From Bacteroidota bacterium (GTDB lineage: Bacteria > Bacteroidota > Bacteroidia > Chitinophagales > LD1): a stretch of 64,000 nucleotides of DNA. The notes under the pieces are model-generated. The model saw only the letters and a list, made by a program, of their open reading frames with translations. It did no database searches and was not told the DNA's origin. Where the stretch lies: assembly GCA_016722375.1 (NCBI GenBank), contig JADKJG010000005.1, positions 1 to 64,000 of the forward strand. Reading direction: 5' to 3'. Made by a program: the position numbers and the translations under genes. Below, one piece after another: positions 10,001 to 18,182 of the stretch; position 1 is the stretch's first letter, and each line of letters begins with the position of its first letter.

Positions 10001-12059
10001 GATTCCGGGCAGCAATTATGAACTCGGCATCCGCGATACACTGAACTTGTACCGGAACAGTTCCGGGGCAGTCTTTCCCTATACAGATGCTAACGGTATG
10101 GTTAAGATAACAGGAAATAATGCTGGCTCTTCGGCCCCTACCTATTATTATTTCTTCTATGACTGGGAAGTGAAAGAGGCAGATTGTATCTCTGAACGCA
10201 AACCGGTTACGGTGAGTATTAATCCGGCGGTTTCTGCCTCTATCAGTTCTTCCAGCAATCCTACATGTGCAGCAAACAACGGTACCGCAACTGTCCAAGT
10301 GGGAGGTGGCACGCCTTCATTTACTTATCATTGGAGCAATGGACAAACCGGATTGAGCGCTAGCAGCTTAGGTGCAGGTACGGTGACGGTAACGGTCACA
10401 GACTCTAAAAGTTGTTCGGCGAGTGCTTCACAAATACTGACACCCTCTTCTGCTCTGCTTGCTTCCGCCACTGGCACAGACGCTACTTGTTTTGGAGCTT
10501 CTAACGGAACGATTGCTTTGATCATAACTGGCGGCACACCTCAATACAATTATAGTTGGAGCGGAGGAATCACCACGCAAAACAGAACGGGGCTTGCTCC
10601 GGGGACCTATGAAGTAACAGTTACTGATGGCGGAGGATGTAGCGGTACCGCCTCAAGTACAATTGCCCAACCATCGCCGATTACAGCAACTATTATAAAA
10701 ACTGATGCCAGCTGTAATCAACTTGTGGGAAGTGCAACGGTCAGCAGTTCCGGTGGAACCGGTACGCACACTTATTTATGGAGCAACAACCAGACTACAG
10801 CGAGGATTGCAAGTCTGGCAGCTGGAAACTATTCTGTAATTGTTACGGATAGAAATAGCTGTACGGCCTCCGCATCAACGGTTATTAATAATAACGCCAA
10901 CCTTACATTCACGCATCATTTTGCTCCGGTAACATGTTTCGGGGACACGAATGGAAGTGTCCGTATTCAGGTGACAAATGGCAATGCACCTTTCACTTAT
11001 TTCTGGAGTAACGGCGAAACCGATTCTGCGTTGACCAATCTTTCTGCCGGCACCTATTATCTGACCATTACTGATGCGGTTCGCTGTGATAAAAAAGACA
11101 CTATCGTTATAGATCAACCGGACCTACTGAATATCGCCCTGAATATTACCCAGCCCTCCTGCAACGGTGTCAATGATGGACATACCAACATTCAAGTAAC
11201 CGGGGGTACGCCCAATTACACAATTCTTTGGTCGAATGGTGGCAACAGTACTATAGCAAATCAACTTTCTGAAGGAGGCTATGAAGTGACCGTGACAGAT
11301 AGCCATCAGTGTCAGGCCACTACCACTTTTCAGATCATTGCACCAAATCCTATAGCGGCAAATCCGGTAGTGCAGAATGTTTCCTGCTTTGGGAACCAAG
11401 ACGGTACGATTAATTTGAACCCAACCGGAGGCACACCGGAGTATACTTACTTGTGGAGCACTAATGTCACTTCGCCAAATCTTGAATTTGTGAAAGCCGG
11501 AAACTATTCTGTTACTATAACAGATGGTAACCATTGCACCGCTTCTGCTATTGTTGCCATCACCGAACCAGTGGAATTACAATTAAATATTGCCATCACG
11601 AATGCAACCAACTCGTCAGATGGTGCCATTACGGTTACTGTTTTGAATGGAAACCCGCAGGACTATTACTATCTCTGGAGTAATGGCGCTACCGGTGCTA
11701 CCATTTCCGGACTGGTACCCGGAGTTTATGGAGTAACGATCACCGATCAAAATGGTTGTGAAAAAACGGTATCTGTTACTATTACTTTGACTACAAGCAC
11801 CTCAGATATTTCACAGAAAGAATTTTCATTCAGCATTTATCCAAACCCTGTAGGAAACGAAGTAACAATAATGCTCAGCCATTTTGAACCAAATACCTCC
11901 ATGATGATTAAAGATATTTTGGGCCAGATATTGTTTGAAGAAAAGGTGGCTGGTACTCGAAAGAGATATGACTTATCTACTTTTAGTACAGGCGTTTACT
12001 TTATTGAAATCAAACAGGCTGATGTCATTATGATAAAGCAATTAGTGATTACCAGATAA
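7023..12059 (+). CDS. Giant secreted M4 (thermolysin-like) metalloprotease with PKD, CUB, SprB repeats and T9SS sorting domain
   Basis: 1678 residues. Signal peptide 1-19, then a propeptide (FTP/PepSY type, about 25-230). The M4 catalytic domain has HEISH at 380-384 and the third zinc ligand E404 in ESGALNESFSD, the spacing seen in thermolysin; NSGVQNHWYY holds the conserved active-site His region. After the catalytic domain come a PKD domain (about 564-640), a CUB-like domain (about 648-765), a second PKD domain (about 775-850), an Ig-like segment, a beta-sandwich of unknown type (about 920-1060) and seven SprB-type repeats (about 1076-1585, each GGTPxYTYxWSNG...GxYxVTVTD). A type A T9SS domain follows (SIYPNPVGNE). 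It should be exported, then secreted across the outer membrane and anchored to or released from the cell surface. A TTACTTTG box lies at 6996-7003. All key catalytic residues are present. Confidence 0.95.
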   Translation: MKRFYALFALLLFTTVSFSQTKFQPGELTGAEANAIWPGAELVWVKQENTVPAYIGFRSGSEPTQEAFFIILRKLYQLPDSYHFELIGTETDELGWIHKRFQLELNNVPVDNGIFILHLVNGRVKKYNGYLFKNINTATNPSVSEAGALSAALTHIHATIYKWQVSEEESMLKMESGDSQATYFPKGALEIIQLGGNESNDFRLAWKFDIYAHEPMSRDYVYIDAQNGEVLNTITRIHHANTAGTALTVYRGAKGIVADSYSGQYRLYETTRGQGIRTRNMKKGTNYGTAVEFLDADNYWNNINTSLDQYAGDAHWGGEMTYDFYSTMGRNSINGSGLFINLYVHYSANYVNAFWDGQRMTFGDGDATYKPLTSLDITGHEISHGLTQYTAGLEYQNESGALNESFSDIFGTAVEWFADSAKANWTIGEDIGTSFRSMSNPKAYSDPNTYTGTYWYTGTGDNGGVHTNSGVQNHWYYILSMGKSGTNDKGNAYNVIGVGMKKANRIAWRNLVNYLTSSSNYTDARFYAIQAAVDLYGPCSPEVEATTKAWYAVGVGNNYVTGVQAAFTASPTTGCIAPMTVKFTNTSTNSVTYIWDFGDGTTSTATNPTKVYATQGSFTVKLRADGGNCGVDSLIRANAVNISSTNPCVVIMPASGTYQTQTACNGTIYDNGGPAGNYSDQTSSTITISPTGASQVRIQFTQFRTESGYDFIYVYNGPNTNSPIIGSYSGTTLPPTITSTGPSITIRQYSDLYVNDAGFTLNWTCILPNTPPVANFTSDVTSSCSGIINFTDLTSGGVSSWLWNFGDGTTSTLKNPTHQYISNGTFTVSLKATNSFGNNTATKTSYVAITKPAAPVANNISRCGPGSASLTANVTAPVTWYDSTGTVVSQSNPFSTPVLNNTRTYWVEDTLSQPIYKVGAVNNSIGSGGNFNTAARALTFNVMKNCRLVSVFAYALGGGYRTVQYRDPAGGVIAERTVYFPDGGNRVTVDIDLIPGSNYELGIRDTLNLYRNSSGAVFPYTDANGMVKITGNNAGSSAPTYYYFFYDWEVKEADCISERKPVTVSINPAVSASISSSSNPTCAANNGTATVQVGGGTPSFTYHWSNGQTGLSASSLGAGTVTVTVTDSKSCSASASQILTPSSALLASATGTDATCFGASNGTIALIITGGTPQYNYSWSGGITTQNRTGLAPGTYEVTVTDGGGCSGTASSTIAQPSPITATIIKTDASCNQLVGSATVSSSGGTGTHTYLWSNNQTTARIASLAAGNYSVIVTDRNSCTASASTVINNNANLTFTHHFAPVTCFGDTNGSVRIQVTNGNAPFTYFWSNGETDSALTNLSAGTYYLTITDAVRCDKKDTIVIDQPDLLNIALNITQPSCNGVNDGHTNIQVTGGTPNYTILWSNGGNSTIANQLSEGGYEVTVTDSHQCQATTTFQIIAPNPIAANPVVQNVSCFGNQDGTINLNPTGGTPEYTYLWSTNVTSPNLEFVKAGNYSVTITDGNHCTASAIVAITEPVELQLNIAITNATNSSDGAITVTVLNGNPQDYYYLWSNGATGATISGLVPGVYGVTITDQNGCEKTVSVTITLTTSTSDISQKEFSFSIYPNPVGNEVTIMLSHFEPNTSMMIKDILGQILFEEKVAGTRKRYDLSTFSTGVYFIEIKQADVIMIKQLVITR

Positions 12060-12080
12060 TTGTTCATTTTGACGTATTAC

Positions 12081-12111
12081 CCGATGCCATCGCTTGAAGC
12101 GATGGCATCGG
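12081..12111 (+). terminator. Hairpin after the M4 protease gene
   Basis: CCGATGCCATCGCTT and its exact reverse complement are separated by a single base, 21 nt past the protease stop codon. The stem is long and perfect and is followed by GTGTTTAAA, a weak U-tract. It probably ends protease transcription just before the dusB promoter. Confidence 0.65.
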
Positions 12112-12134
12112 TGTTTAAAGACTGCCACTTTCCT

Positions 12135-12142
12135 TATCTTTG
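12135..12142 (+). promoter_or_regulatory. Bacteroidota -7 box for dusB
   Basis: TATCTTTG matches the TAnnTTTG consensus of the primary sigma factor of this phylum. It ends 7 nt before the preferred GTG start of dusB, so the transcript would have almost no leader. No clear -33 TTTG is seen. Confidence 0.6.
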
Positions 12143-12148
12143 CAGGCT

Positions 12149-13189
12149 GTGGTTAAAATTGGTCATATAGAGTTGCCAGATCGGCCCTTGCTTTTAGCAC
12201 CGATGGAAGATGTGAGCGATCCGCCTTTCCGTCATCTTTGCAAAAAGTATGGAGCCGACATGCTTTATACTGAATTTATTTCCTCTGATGGACTCATTCG
12301 TGATGCGCACAAGAGCGTCAAGAAGCTCGACATCTTCGATGATGAACGACCGGTAGGCATACAAATCTTTGGCGGCGAAGAAGGCCCCATGATGCGCAGT
12401 GCTGAAATTGTGGAAGCTGCCCGTCCTGAATTGCTAGACATCAATTATGGCTGTCCGGTCAAGAATGTAGTTTGCCGCAATGCAGGTGCCGGGATTTTAA
12501 GGGACATTGATAAAATGATCACCTTGACCGCCGCTGTGGTGAAAGCCACGAAGTTGCCGGTCACGGTGAAAACACGTTTAGGTTGGGACGACAATTCAAT
12601 TCGTATAGTGGAAGTAGCAGAAAGGTTACAAGATGTGGGTGTTCAGGCGCTGTCTATTCACTGTCGCACTCGCCATCAGCTATACAAAGGCAAGGCTGAC
12701 TGGAGTTGGATTGCGAAAGTGAAAGAAAATTCACGCTTACATATTCCTGTGTTTGGCAATGGAGATGTAAATACTCCTGAAAAGGCGCTGGAGATGATGA
12801 ACACCTATGGAGCAGACGGAGTGATGATAGGTCGGGCCGCCATAGGCTATCCGTTCATCTTCCGTGAAATCAAACATTATTTCGCCACCGGTGAATATCG
12901 CTCTCCGCCTTCTCTGGAAGAGAGAATGGATGCCTGCAAAACCCACTTGCTAAGAAGCATAGAATGGAAGGGGCAAAAACTGGGTATCCTCGAAATGCGC
13001 CGTCACTACGCCCCCTACTTTGCCGGACTTCCGAACGTAAAAACATTCCGTTCTCGCTTGGTTACTTCCGAAGATATGAAAGAGATTCTTGACATTCTTT
13101 CTGAAATGGAAACTATTTATTCCAACAACGAAAGTATAGTTGGTTTATCAGCGATGACAAAATTGGCTTACGAAGGGCTAGATGGATAA
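12149..13189 (+). CDS. dusB: tRNA-dihydrouridine synthase (DusB type)
   Basis: About 347 residues. An FMN enzyme that reduces uridine to dihydrouridine in the tRNA D-loop. The N-terminal motif LLLAPMEDVSDPPFRHLC, the catalytic-cysteine loop NYGCPVKNVVCRNAGAG, and FGNGDVNTPEKA with MIGRAAIGYP of the FMN phosphate site are all present. I prefer the GTG at 12149, giving MVKIGHIELPDRP, because the upstream in-frame TTG at 12140 lies inside the -7 box. It is a monocistronic gene after a terminator hairpin. Confidence 0.92.
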   Translation: MVKIGHIELPDRPLLLAPMEDVSDPPFRHLCKKYGADMLYTEFISSDGLIRDAHKSVKKLDIFDDERPVGIQIFGGEEGPMMRSAEIVEAARPELLDINYGCPVKNVVCRNAGAGILRDIDKMITLTAAVVKATKLPVTVKTRLGWDDNSIRIVEVAERLQDVGVQALSIHCRTRHQLYKGKADWSWIAKVKENSRLHIPVFGNGDVNTPEKALEMMNTYGADGVMIGRAAIGYPFIFREIKHYFATGEYRSPPSLEERMDACKTHLLRSIEWKGQKLGILEMRRHYAPYFAGLPNVKTFRSRLVTSEDMKEILDILSEMETIYSNNESIVGLSAMTKLAYEGLDG

Positions 13190-13388
13190 TGAATTCAGCT
13201 TCGTATTGTTTCCAAAACGTTTTTTCCAATTTTTTGCAGTTGTTGAATTTCATCCCCAGTCATGTTAGAAATCCGTTGTGCCTCATTTATTTCTCCTTCG
13301 CTGTAGTAGGTTCGTTTTGTTAACTTTTGTTGCTAAAATAAACCAGACTAATATAGCCTACCTTGGGGGATGATACTTCTTTAGTACA

Positions 13389-13411
13389 ATGCACACCCCA
13401 ATGGTGTGCAT
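13389..13411. promoter_or_regulatory. Perfect palindrome upstream of purN (operator or hairpin)
   Basis: ATGCACACC and GGTGTGCAT are exact inverted repeats around a CCAAT centre. There is no T-tract, so a protein-binding operator is more likely than a terminator. It ends 30 nt upstream of the TAATTTTG box, next to the expected -33 region. No regulator can be assigned from the sequence. Confidence 0.45.
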
Positions 13412-13440
13412 CCGCTGTTAATATCCTAAACTATGTGACT

Positions 13441-13448
13441 TAATTTTG
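13441..13448 (+). promoter_or_regulatory. -7 box for purN
   Basis: TAATTTTG matches TAnnTTTG. It lies 62 nt before the purN ATG, giving a leader of about 55 nt. No good -33 element is seen. Confidence 0.5.
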
Positions 13449-13510
13449 CGTCTGTATTACGGAAGGGACGTCGTAATTACCGACCATATCAAATCATTAA
13501 ATAGTAAGCC

Positions 13511-14113
13511 ATGAAAAACATAGCAATTTTCGCCAGTGGTGCCGGCTCCAATGCCGAAGCCATTATTCAACATTTTAGCAATCATAAAGACATCCGCGTA
13601 GCACTGATTGTAACCAATAACGCCTCAGCCGGAGTATTGAAGGTAGCGGCTAAGCACAAAATTATTTCTAGCATTGTGAGCATAAAAGGTTTGCAAAACG
13701 AAAAACTAATGCGGGGTATGTTTACCGCCCAGCAGATTGAATTTGTGGTCCTTGCCGGCTTCTTGAAAATGATCCCCGACTATCTTTTAGAAGTGTTTCG
13801 CGGACGGATGGTAAATATCCATCCTGCCTTACTGCCCGCTTATGGCGGCAAGGGAATGTATGGGATGAAGGTACATGACCTGGTGATTGCCAACGAGGAG
13901 AAAGAATCAGGTATTACGATTCATTATGTGAACGACCGATATGATGAAGGAGAGATTATTCTTCAGAAAACTGTTGACATTGCAAAGAGCGATACTCCGA
14001 AAACATTAGCTGAGAAAATCCACAAGCTGGAACATGCTTGGTATCCGAAGACCATCGAAAAGCTATTGTCTTCAGACTATCTACATCAGCCGGTGATGCA
14101 ATCGGTCATTTAA
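13511..14113 (+). CDS. purN: Phosphoribosylglycinamide formyltransferase
   Basis: 200 residues. It transfers a formyl group from 10-formyl-THF to GAR in de novo purine synthesis, in the cytoplasm. The phosphate loop ASGAGSNAEAI lies at residues 8-18. Catalytic N102 and H104 are in VNIHPALLPAYGG, and D145 is in NDRYDEGEII, matching the Asn-His-Asp triad of PurN. Length is normal. It is a single gene with its own -7 box and a possible hairpin after the stop. Confidence 0.93.
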   Translation: MKNIAIFASGAGSNAEAIIQHFSNHKDIRVALIVTNNASAGVLKVAAKHKIISSIVSIKGLQNEKLMRGMFTAQQIEFVVLAGFLKMIPDYLLEVFRGRMVNIHPALLPAYGGKGMYGMKVHDLVIANEEKESGITIHYVNDRYDEGEIILQKTVDIAKSDTPKTLAEKIHKLEHAWYPKTIEKLLSSDYLHQPVMQSVI

Positions 14114-14127
14114 GTTGGAGGAAGTTT

Positions 14128-14149
14128 AGATTAAGTTTTCGCTTAATCT
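14128..14149 (+). terminator. Hairpin downstream of purN
   Basis: AGATTAAG and CTTAATCT form a perfect 8-bp stem with a 6-nt loop, starting 14 nt after the purN stop. There is no strong U-tract. A role as a terminator is inferred from position. Confidence 0.4.
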
Positions 14150-14271
14150 CATTCTCCCATTCGCTTTTCAGAATGCTTAAAATGGTATGGTCTCTATCGG
14201 TGACCATCGGGTTTCGACCTTTCCATACTTTGATTATGGTTTTTCAGCATTAATTTGGGTAAAAGAGCTTA

Positions 14272-14515
14272 GAAGCGACTCTTTAGCGAAGCAGCACACT
14301 TCTTGTGCTAAGCTGTACACATTTAGCGCTAATCAGCACACATTTAGTGCTATACTGGACAGCTTTTCACTAAATCAGAACACTTCTTGTCTAAAGGCGT
14401 ACTGATTCTCACAGAATCACGACACTTCTTGCCCGAATCAGCACAGCTTTTCGCAAAAGCAGTACTGATTCGCTTGCAATGTGTGCTGATTTGCTGACGA
14501 TGTGCGCTACTTTAG
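14272..14515. repeat. Degenerate 21-bp-period array A
   Basis: About eleven units stand exactly 21 bases apart, without indels. The anchor core AGCACAC or a variant begins at 14293, 14314, 14335, 14356, 14377, 14398, 14419, 14440, 14461, 14482 and 14503. The forward unit reads roughly AATCAGCACAC followed by TTnTnG. Some units carry the reverse complement (AGTACTGATT, TGTGCTGATT), so the array mixes orientations. It lies in the 563-nt gap between the convergent ends of purN and the nuo cluster. The rest of that gap shows nothing else beyond the hairpin after purN. Confidence 0.75.
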
Positions 14516-14676
14516 AAAAAAGTCGTTTTCTCAGTTCCAACAACGTCGAATTGTACAATCTTCTGTCAGATTAGCAGGACAAAGACGGTTTTCTACACTT
14601 TTCGTATCAACTCTTCGCCTTGGTTGAACGTGTCTTTTTTATAGGGTGTTATTTTAAAGTGCGGATTATGAATTGG

Positions 14677-15060
14677 TTAATTGAAGTAAGGCACCTCATC
14701 ATGTGAAACGGCTTCCTTCTGTTGCCAATAAGCCATTGTTACCACATGGCCATCGCTTGTACGTAGCAGCCTTCCATAAATAGCATTCATAACATTGAAG
14801 GCAGGGTTGGTGACATAAACGCTAAAAGTAGAAGGCGGTGGAGGGGTTTCCACAACCGGTGCGACTTCTCCTTCCACTACAGGTTTTACCACCGGTGCAG
14901 GTGCTTTGGGCGGAGGTGTAGGGGCAGTAATCACTGCATATCCGTTGCCTTCCAATAGCAATTTTAAAAATTCTACACGCTCCGGCTGGCAGTTTTTTTC
15001 TACCACTGCACACCGAACTCCGTCAATATCCTCAAACAGATGATTTTGATTGATTGCCAT
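14677..15060 (-). CDS. Conserved hypothetical protein downstream of nuoN
   Basis: 127 residues. The N-terminal half (about 1-48) has the look of a small alpha-beta domain (DGVRCAVVEKNC, FLKLLLEGNGYAVI). A proline/valine-rich linker follows (about 46-78), and the C-terminal segment contains NAIYGRLLRTSDGHVVTM. There is no signal peptide. It is the last gene of the nuoI-N run, 31 nt after nuoN, so it is probably co-transcribed. I do not recognise a named domain; a role in complex I assembly would be only a guess from position. Confidence 0.7.
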   Translation of the reverse strand: MAINQNHLFEDIDGVRCAVVEKNCQPERVEFLKLLLEGNGYAVITAPTPPPKAPAPVVKPVVEGEVAPVVETPPPPSTFSVYVTNPAFNVMNAIYGRLLRTSDGHVVTMAYWQQKEAVSHDEVPYFN

Positions 15061-15091
15061 ATATCAGTTGTTGGTTGTGAGTTGATCGTTT

Positions 15092-16504
15092 TTAGAATTT
15101 CGCCGCATATTGAAAGATGACATCAAATGTTCGGCTCACAAAGCCGAGTATTAATATCCCCCCGACACAAATACAGACCGCGGCTAAAGCGGTTGTGGAC
15201 AGATTGATTTTCCCCAATGGCTCACTGTTTTCATCTACAAACATGGCGCGTATAATTCGCAAATAGTAATAAAGAGAAACGATGAGGTTGAGTGAAGCGA
15301 TGATAATGAGCCACCACATACCAGTTTGCGCACCGGTAGTGAGCAGAAATAATTTTCCAAAGAATCCTGCCGTGGGTGGAATGCCAGCGAGCGAGAAAAG
15401 CGCGAGCGACATGATGAGCGCCAGCGTGGGATTGGAAGCGTATAATCCTTTGTAATCATTCACGGTTTCCTTTCCTGTTTTGGACGAAATAATGGAGATG
15501 ATGGCAAAAGCTGCCAGATTGGTAAACACATAGATTAGAACGAAGTAGATGACACTCGCCACACCAATTTGTGATGCGGAGGAAATAGCAATCAGCAAAT
15601 ACCCCACTTGAGCGATTGAAGAAAAAGCAAAGAAACGTTTGAGGTTCTGCTGGCGAATGGCCGCCAAATTTCCGATAGTGATGGTGATGGCTGATGAAAC
15701 AGCCAGCACGTAAAACCAGGTGAGCGCCATAGGCGCAAACGCCGTATATAAAACTGAAATCAATGCAAATGCCATAGCCCCTTTAGATACTACGGATAAA
15801 TAAGCCGTTACCGCTATCGGTGAACCTTCATATACATCTGCAGTCCAGAGGTGGAAGGGAACTATAGAAAGTTTAAACGCGAAGCCGGTAAAAAAAAGTA
15901 TGAATCCCAGTGCCTGCAATTGGCTCCCGTGCAGCATCGCTGATATTTCAGAAAATTGAAGGCTACCAGTAGTTCCGTAAAGCATGGAAATGCCAAACAG
16001 AAGTATCGCCGATGAGAAGGCGCTGCTCATAATCATCTTCATCGCCGCCTCGCCTGAAACTTTCTTTTCTAAATCAAAATTGCAGAGCGCTGCTAAGGGA
16101 ATGGTAGAAAGCTCCAGTCCCAGATAGAACATGAGCAAGTTGTTACTACTCAACATAAAGAAGAAGCCCATCAGGCTAGAAACCAACAACATAAAAAACT
16201 CCGGTAGGTGTTTGTGATTTTTCAGCCAGTCATAGCTAAAAAGAGAAATTAGCAACACCGCTAGATTCAAAATATTCTTCTCTATAGCCAACAGAGGCGA
16301 AGTGCGGAACATCCCCCCGAATATTTCTATAGACTCGTTTCCAAAAAAGCCTAAGGCAAGATTCAGTAAGAGTAGCAAGTTGGTGAGCCGGATAACGAAT
16401 ACATTGCCTGCCCTTCCGTCAATTTTCAAAAACAACAAAAGGAAAAGAATGAGCGCGAGCGATAGCTCAAATTTCATGGCGAGTATCATCTGTAATGCTT
16501 CCAT
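15092..16504 (-). CDS. nuoN: NADH-quinone oxidoreductase subunit N
   Basis: 470 residues with about 14 hydrophobic helices. An antiporter-like, proton-pumping membrane-arm subunit of complex I. Family segments include FYLGLELSTIPLAAL (conserved Glu in TM5), FHLWTADVYEGSPIAV (broken helix 7) and VGYLLIAISSA. Its start lies 1 nt past the nuoM stop, so the two are translationally coupled. It is uninterrupted, unlike nuoL, and shows no repeat insertion, unlike nuoM. Confidence 0.95.
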   Translation of the reverse strand: MEALQMILAMKFELSLALILFLLLFLKIDGRAGNVFVIRLTNLLLLLNLALGFFGNESIEIFGGMFRTSPLLAIEKNILNLAVLLISLFSYDWLKNHKHLPEFFMLLVSSLMGFFFMLSSNNLLMFYLGLELSTIPLAALCNFDLEKKVSGEAAMKMIMSSAFSSAILLFGISMLYGTTGSLQFSEISAMLHGSQLQALGFILFFTGFAFKLSIVPFHLWTADVYEGSPIAVTAYLSVVSKGAMAFALISVLYTAFAPMALTWFYVLAVSSAITITIGNLAAIRQQNLKRFFAFSSIAQVGYLLIAISSASQIGVASVIYFVLIYVFTNLAAFAIISIISSKTGKETVNDYKGLYASNPTLALIMSLALFSLAGIPPTAGFFGKLFLLTTGAQTGMWWLIIIASLNLIVSLYYYLRIIRAMFVDENSEPLGKINLSTTALAAVCICVGGILILGFVSRTFDVIFQYAAKF

Positions 16505-16505
16505 A

Positions 16506-18041
16506 TTAAAAACCTACTCTGCTTAATTGTTCCATAATCTGCTGTGACCCACCGTCCACCAATTGTTGCAATAAAAACGGAGCCACGCCAATCACCACAA
16601 TCCCAGCAATCAGAATAATTGCTGCTAATTTTTCATTCCAGGCCCCTCCCCAACCCTCCCCCAAGGGGAGGGAGAATGGGTCGCTCGGCTGTTCAAGTCC
16701 TCCCCCTCGGGGGGGATTTAGGAGGGGCTGTCCCCAAAATACTTTACCTATTGCCCTCAAAATATAAACTGCCGTCACCACAATACTCGCACATGCCGCA
16801 ATGGTTGCCAAGCGATACCACATATCTGTATTTTGCCAACTTCCTATAAACACCGTCATCTCTGCCGGGAAAGCGCTAAAGCCCGGCAAACCCAGCGAAC
16901 ACAAACCTGCGATAAAAAATACGGTGCCTATAAAAGGTGTAACCTTCAGCAAACCGCCCATCTGTGCCACCATGCGTGTGTGTGTGCGCTCATACAACAT
17001 GCCTATGGCAGCGAAGAATAGAGCCGTCATTAAACCGTGACTCACCATCTGCATCACTGCACCGATGATAGCGGTTTTGGTCAGCATACCGATACCCAGC
17101 AACACAAACCCGCAATGACTCACGGAGGAATATGCATTGATATACTTCAAATCCTTCTGCATCATCGTAGCAAAGGCACCATACAAAATAGCAATGGAAG
17201 CGAGCAAGATAATCACGCCTTGATACTCGTGTGCTGCTTCGGGCATCAGGTATGTTGCTACGCGCAAACAACCATAGCCGCCCAACTTCATCGAAATGCC
17301 CGCGAGGAACATTGAGGCTGCCGTAGGTGCACTGCTGTGTCCGTCCGGCACCCAGGTATGGAACGGAAACAGTGCTCCGAATACGCCAAAGCCGAGAAAT
17401 AGCAAGGGGAAAAATTTGTGTTGCACTTCTACAGGAATGTGCGATTTGGATAGCGCAACTAAATCAAAAGAAGGAGAACCATTGTAGAAGAATATTGCAA
17501 GCAGACCCACAAACACCAGCGCACTACCACCCATCAGCATCAACGCCAACTTATTTGCACTGTATTCCTTGCGCCCACTGCCCCAAATCGCTATCAACAA
17601 AAACTTCGGTATCACGGCTACCTCCAAGAAGAAAAACATCAAAAACAAATCGAGCGAAACAAAAAAACCATAAGCTCCTGCGGCAAGAAACATCAGTAGA
17701 AAGAAATACTCCTTCGTCATCTTTTCCACCTTCCAACTCACCAGCACTCCTGCCAACACAACTAAAGAAGTTAAGGCAATCATTGCTACGGAAATGCCAT
17801 CCACACCCACATAGTATTGGATATTAAAAGCCGAAAACCACACCGCGCGCTGCTCAAACAAGAACTGAGAATCTGCTCCTGCGTTGCGTGCATTCACATA
17901 CGCCAAAGTCAGCCAGCCTACCAAGGCCAACTGCAACAGCGAACCGAGCAGGGCTACAACGCGCACTTGCTTTGCATCGCGGCAGGTAAGGATTACCAGC
18001 GAGGTTAGGATAGGAAGAAGGATTAAGAGAGATAAGTTCAT
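16506..18041 (-). CDS. nuoM: NADH-quinone oxidoreductase subunit M, with repeat-derived insertion
   Basis: 511 residues, about 14 transmembrane helices, second antiporter-like subunit of the complex I membrane arm. FFLEVAVIPKF carries the conserved TM5 glutamate, and PFHTWVPDGHSSAPTAAS is the discontinuous helix 7 signature. Residues of roughly 435-467 (PLLNPPRGGGLEQP, then LPLGEGWGGAWNEK) are not NuoM-like: they are encoded by two copies of a C/G-rich palindromic repeat (16641-16674, 16698-16730) that keeps the frame. The insertion falls in the loop before the final helices, where it may be tolerated. It is separated from nuoL by about 2.5 kb of accessory genes. Confidence 0.94.
   Translation of the reverse strand: MNLSLLILLPILTSLVILTCRDAKQVRVVALLGSLLQLALVGWLTLAYVNARNAGADSQFLFEQRAVWFSAFNIQYYVGVDGISVAMIALTSLVVLAGVLVSWKVEKMTKEYFFLLMFLAAGAYGFFVSLDLFLMFFFLEVAVIPKFLLIAIWGSGRKEYSANKLALMLMGGSALVFVGLLAIFFYNGSPSFDLVALSKSHIPVEVQHKFFPLLFLGFGVFGALFPFHTWVPDGHSSAPTAASMFLAGISMKLGGYGCLRVATYLMPEAAHEYQGVIILLASIAILYGAFATMMQKDLKYINAYSSVSHCGFVLLGIGMLTKTAIIGAVMQMVSHGLMTALFFAAIGMLYERTHTRMVAQMGGLLKVTPFIGTVFFIAGLCSLGLPGFSAFPAEMTVFIGSWQNTDMWYRLATIAACASIVVTAVYILRAIGKVFWGQPLLNPPRGGGLEQPSDPFSLPLGEGWGGAWNEKLAAIILIAGIVVIGVAPFLLQQLVDGGSQQIMEQLSRVGF
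16641..16730. repeat. Pair of C/G-rich palindromic repeats inside nuoM
   Basis: The first unit is CCCCTCCCCAACCCTCCCCC followed by AAGGGGAGGG. The second, in the opposite arrangement, is CCTCCCCCTCGGGGGGG followed by ATTTAGGAGGGG. Together they look like a REP/BIME-type pair, both in frame with nuoM. Seven related copies occur between 21094 and 23650 and none was found outside the minus-strand nuo cluster. Confidence 0.75.
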
Positions 18042-18182
18042 TTCAAATTATTTTTATCAACTAGAAGTCATTGCGAAAACGATTCTGCTAAATATTATGC
18101 CAGTGTCGTTTGAAGCAACTTTCCACTTTGTATTTACTAAACATCCACGCACAAAAAGGATTTCCACTACAATCGCTACCAT

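Larger units (their letters stand above)
13190..13510. other. Intergenic region between dusB and purN with an antisense coding remnant
   Basis: On the minus strand, 13332 down to 13195 is an open stretch of about 45 codons with protein-like composition (TYYSEGEINEAQRI, then TGDEIQQLQKIGKNV) but no ATG near its start. It looks like the C-terminal stump of a lost gene that I do not recognise. The rest holds a palindrome at 13389-13411 and the purN -7 box at 13441-13448. Confidence 0.35.
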
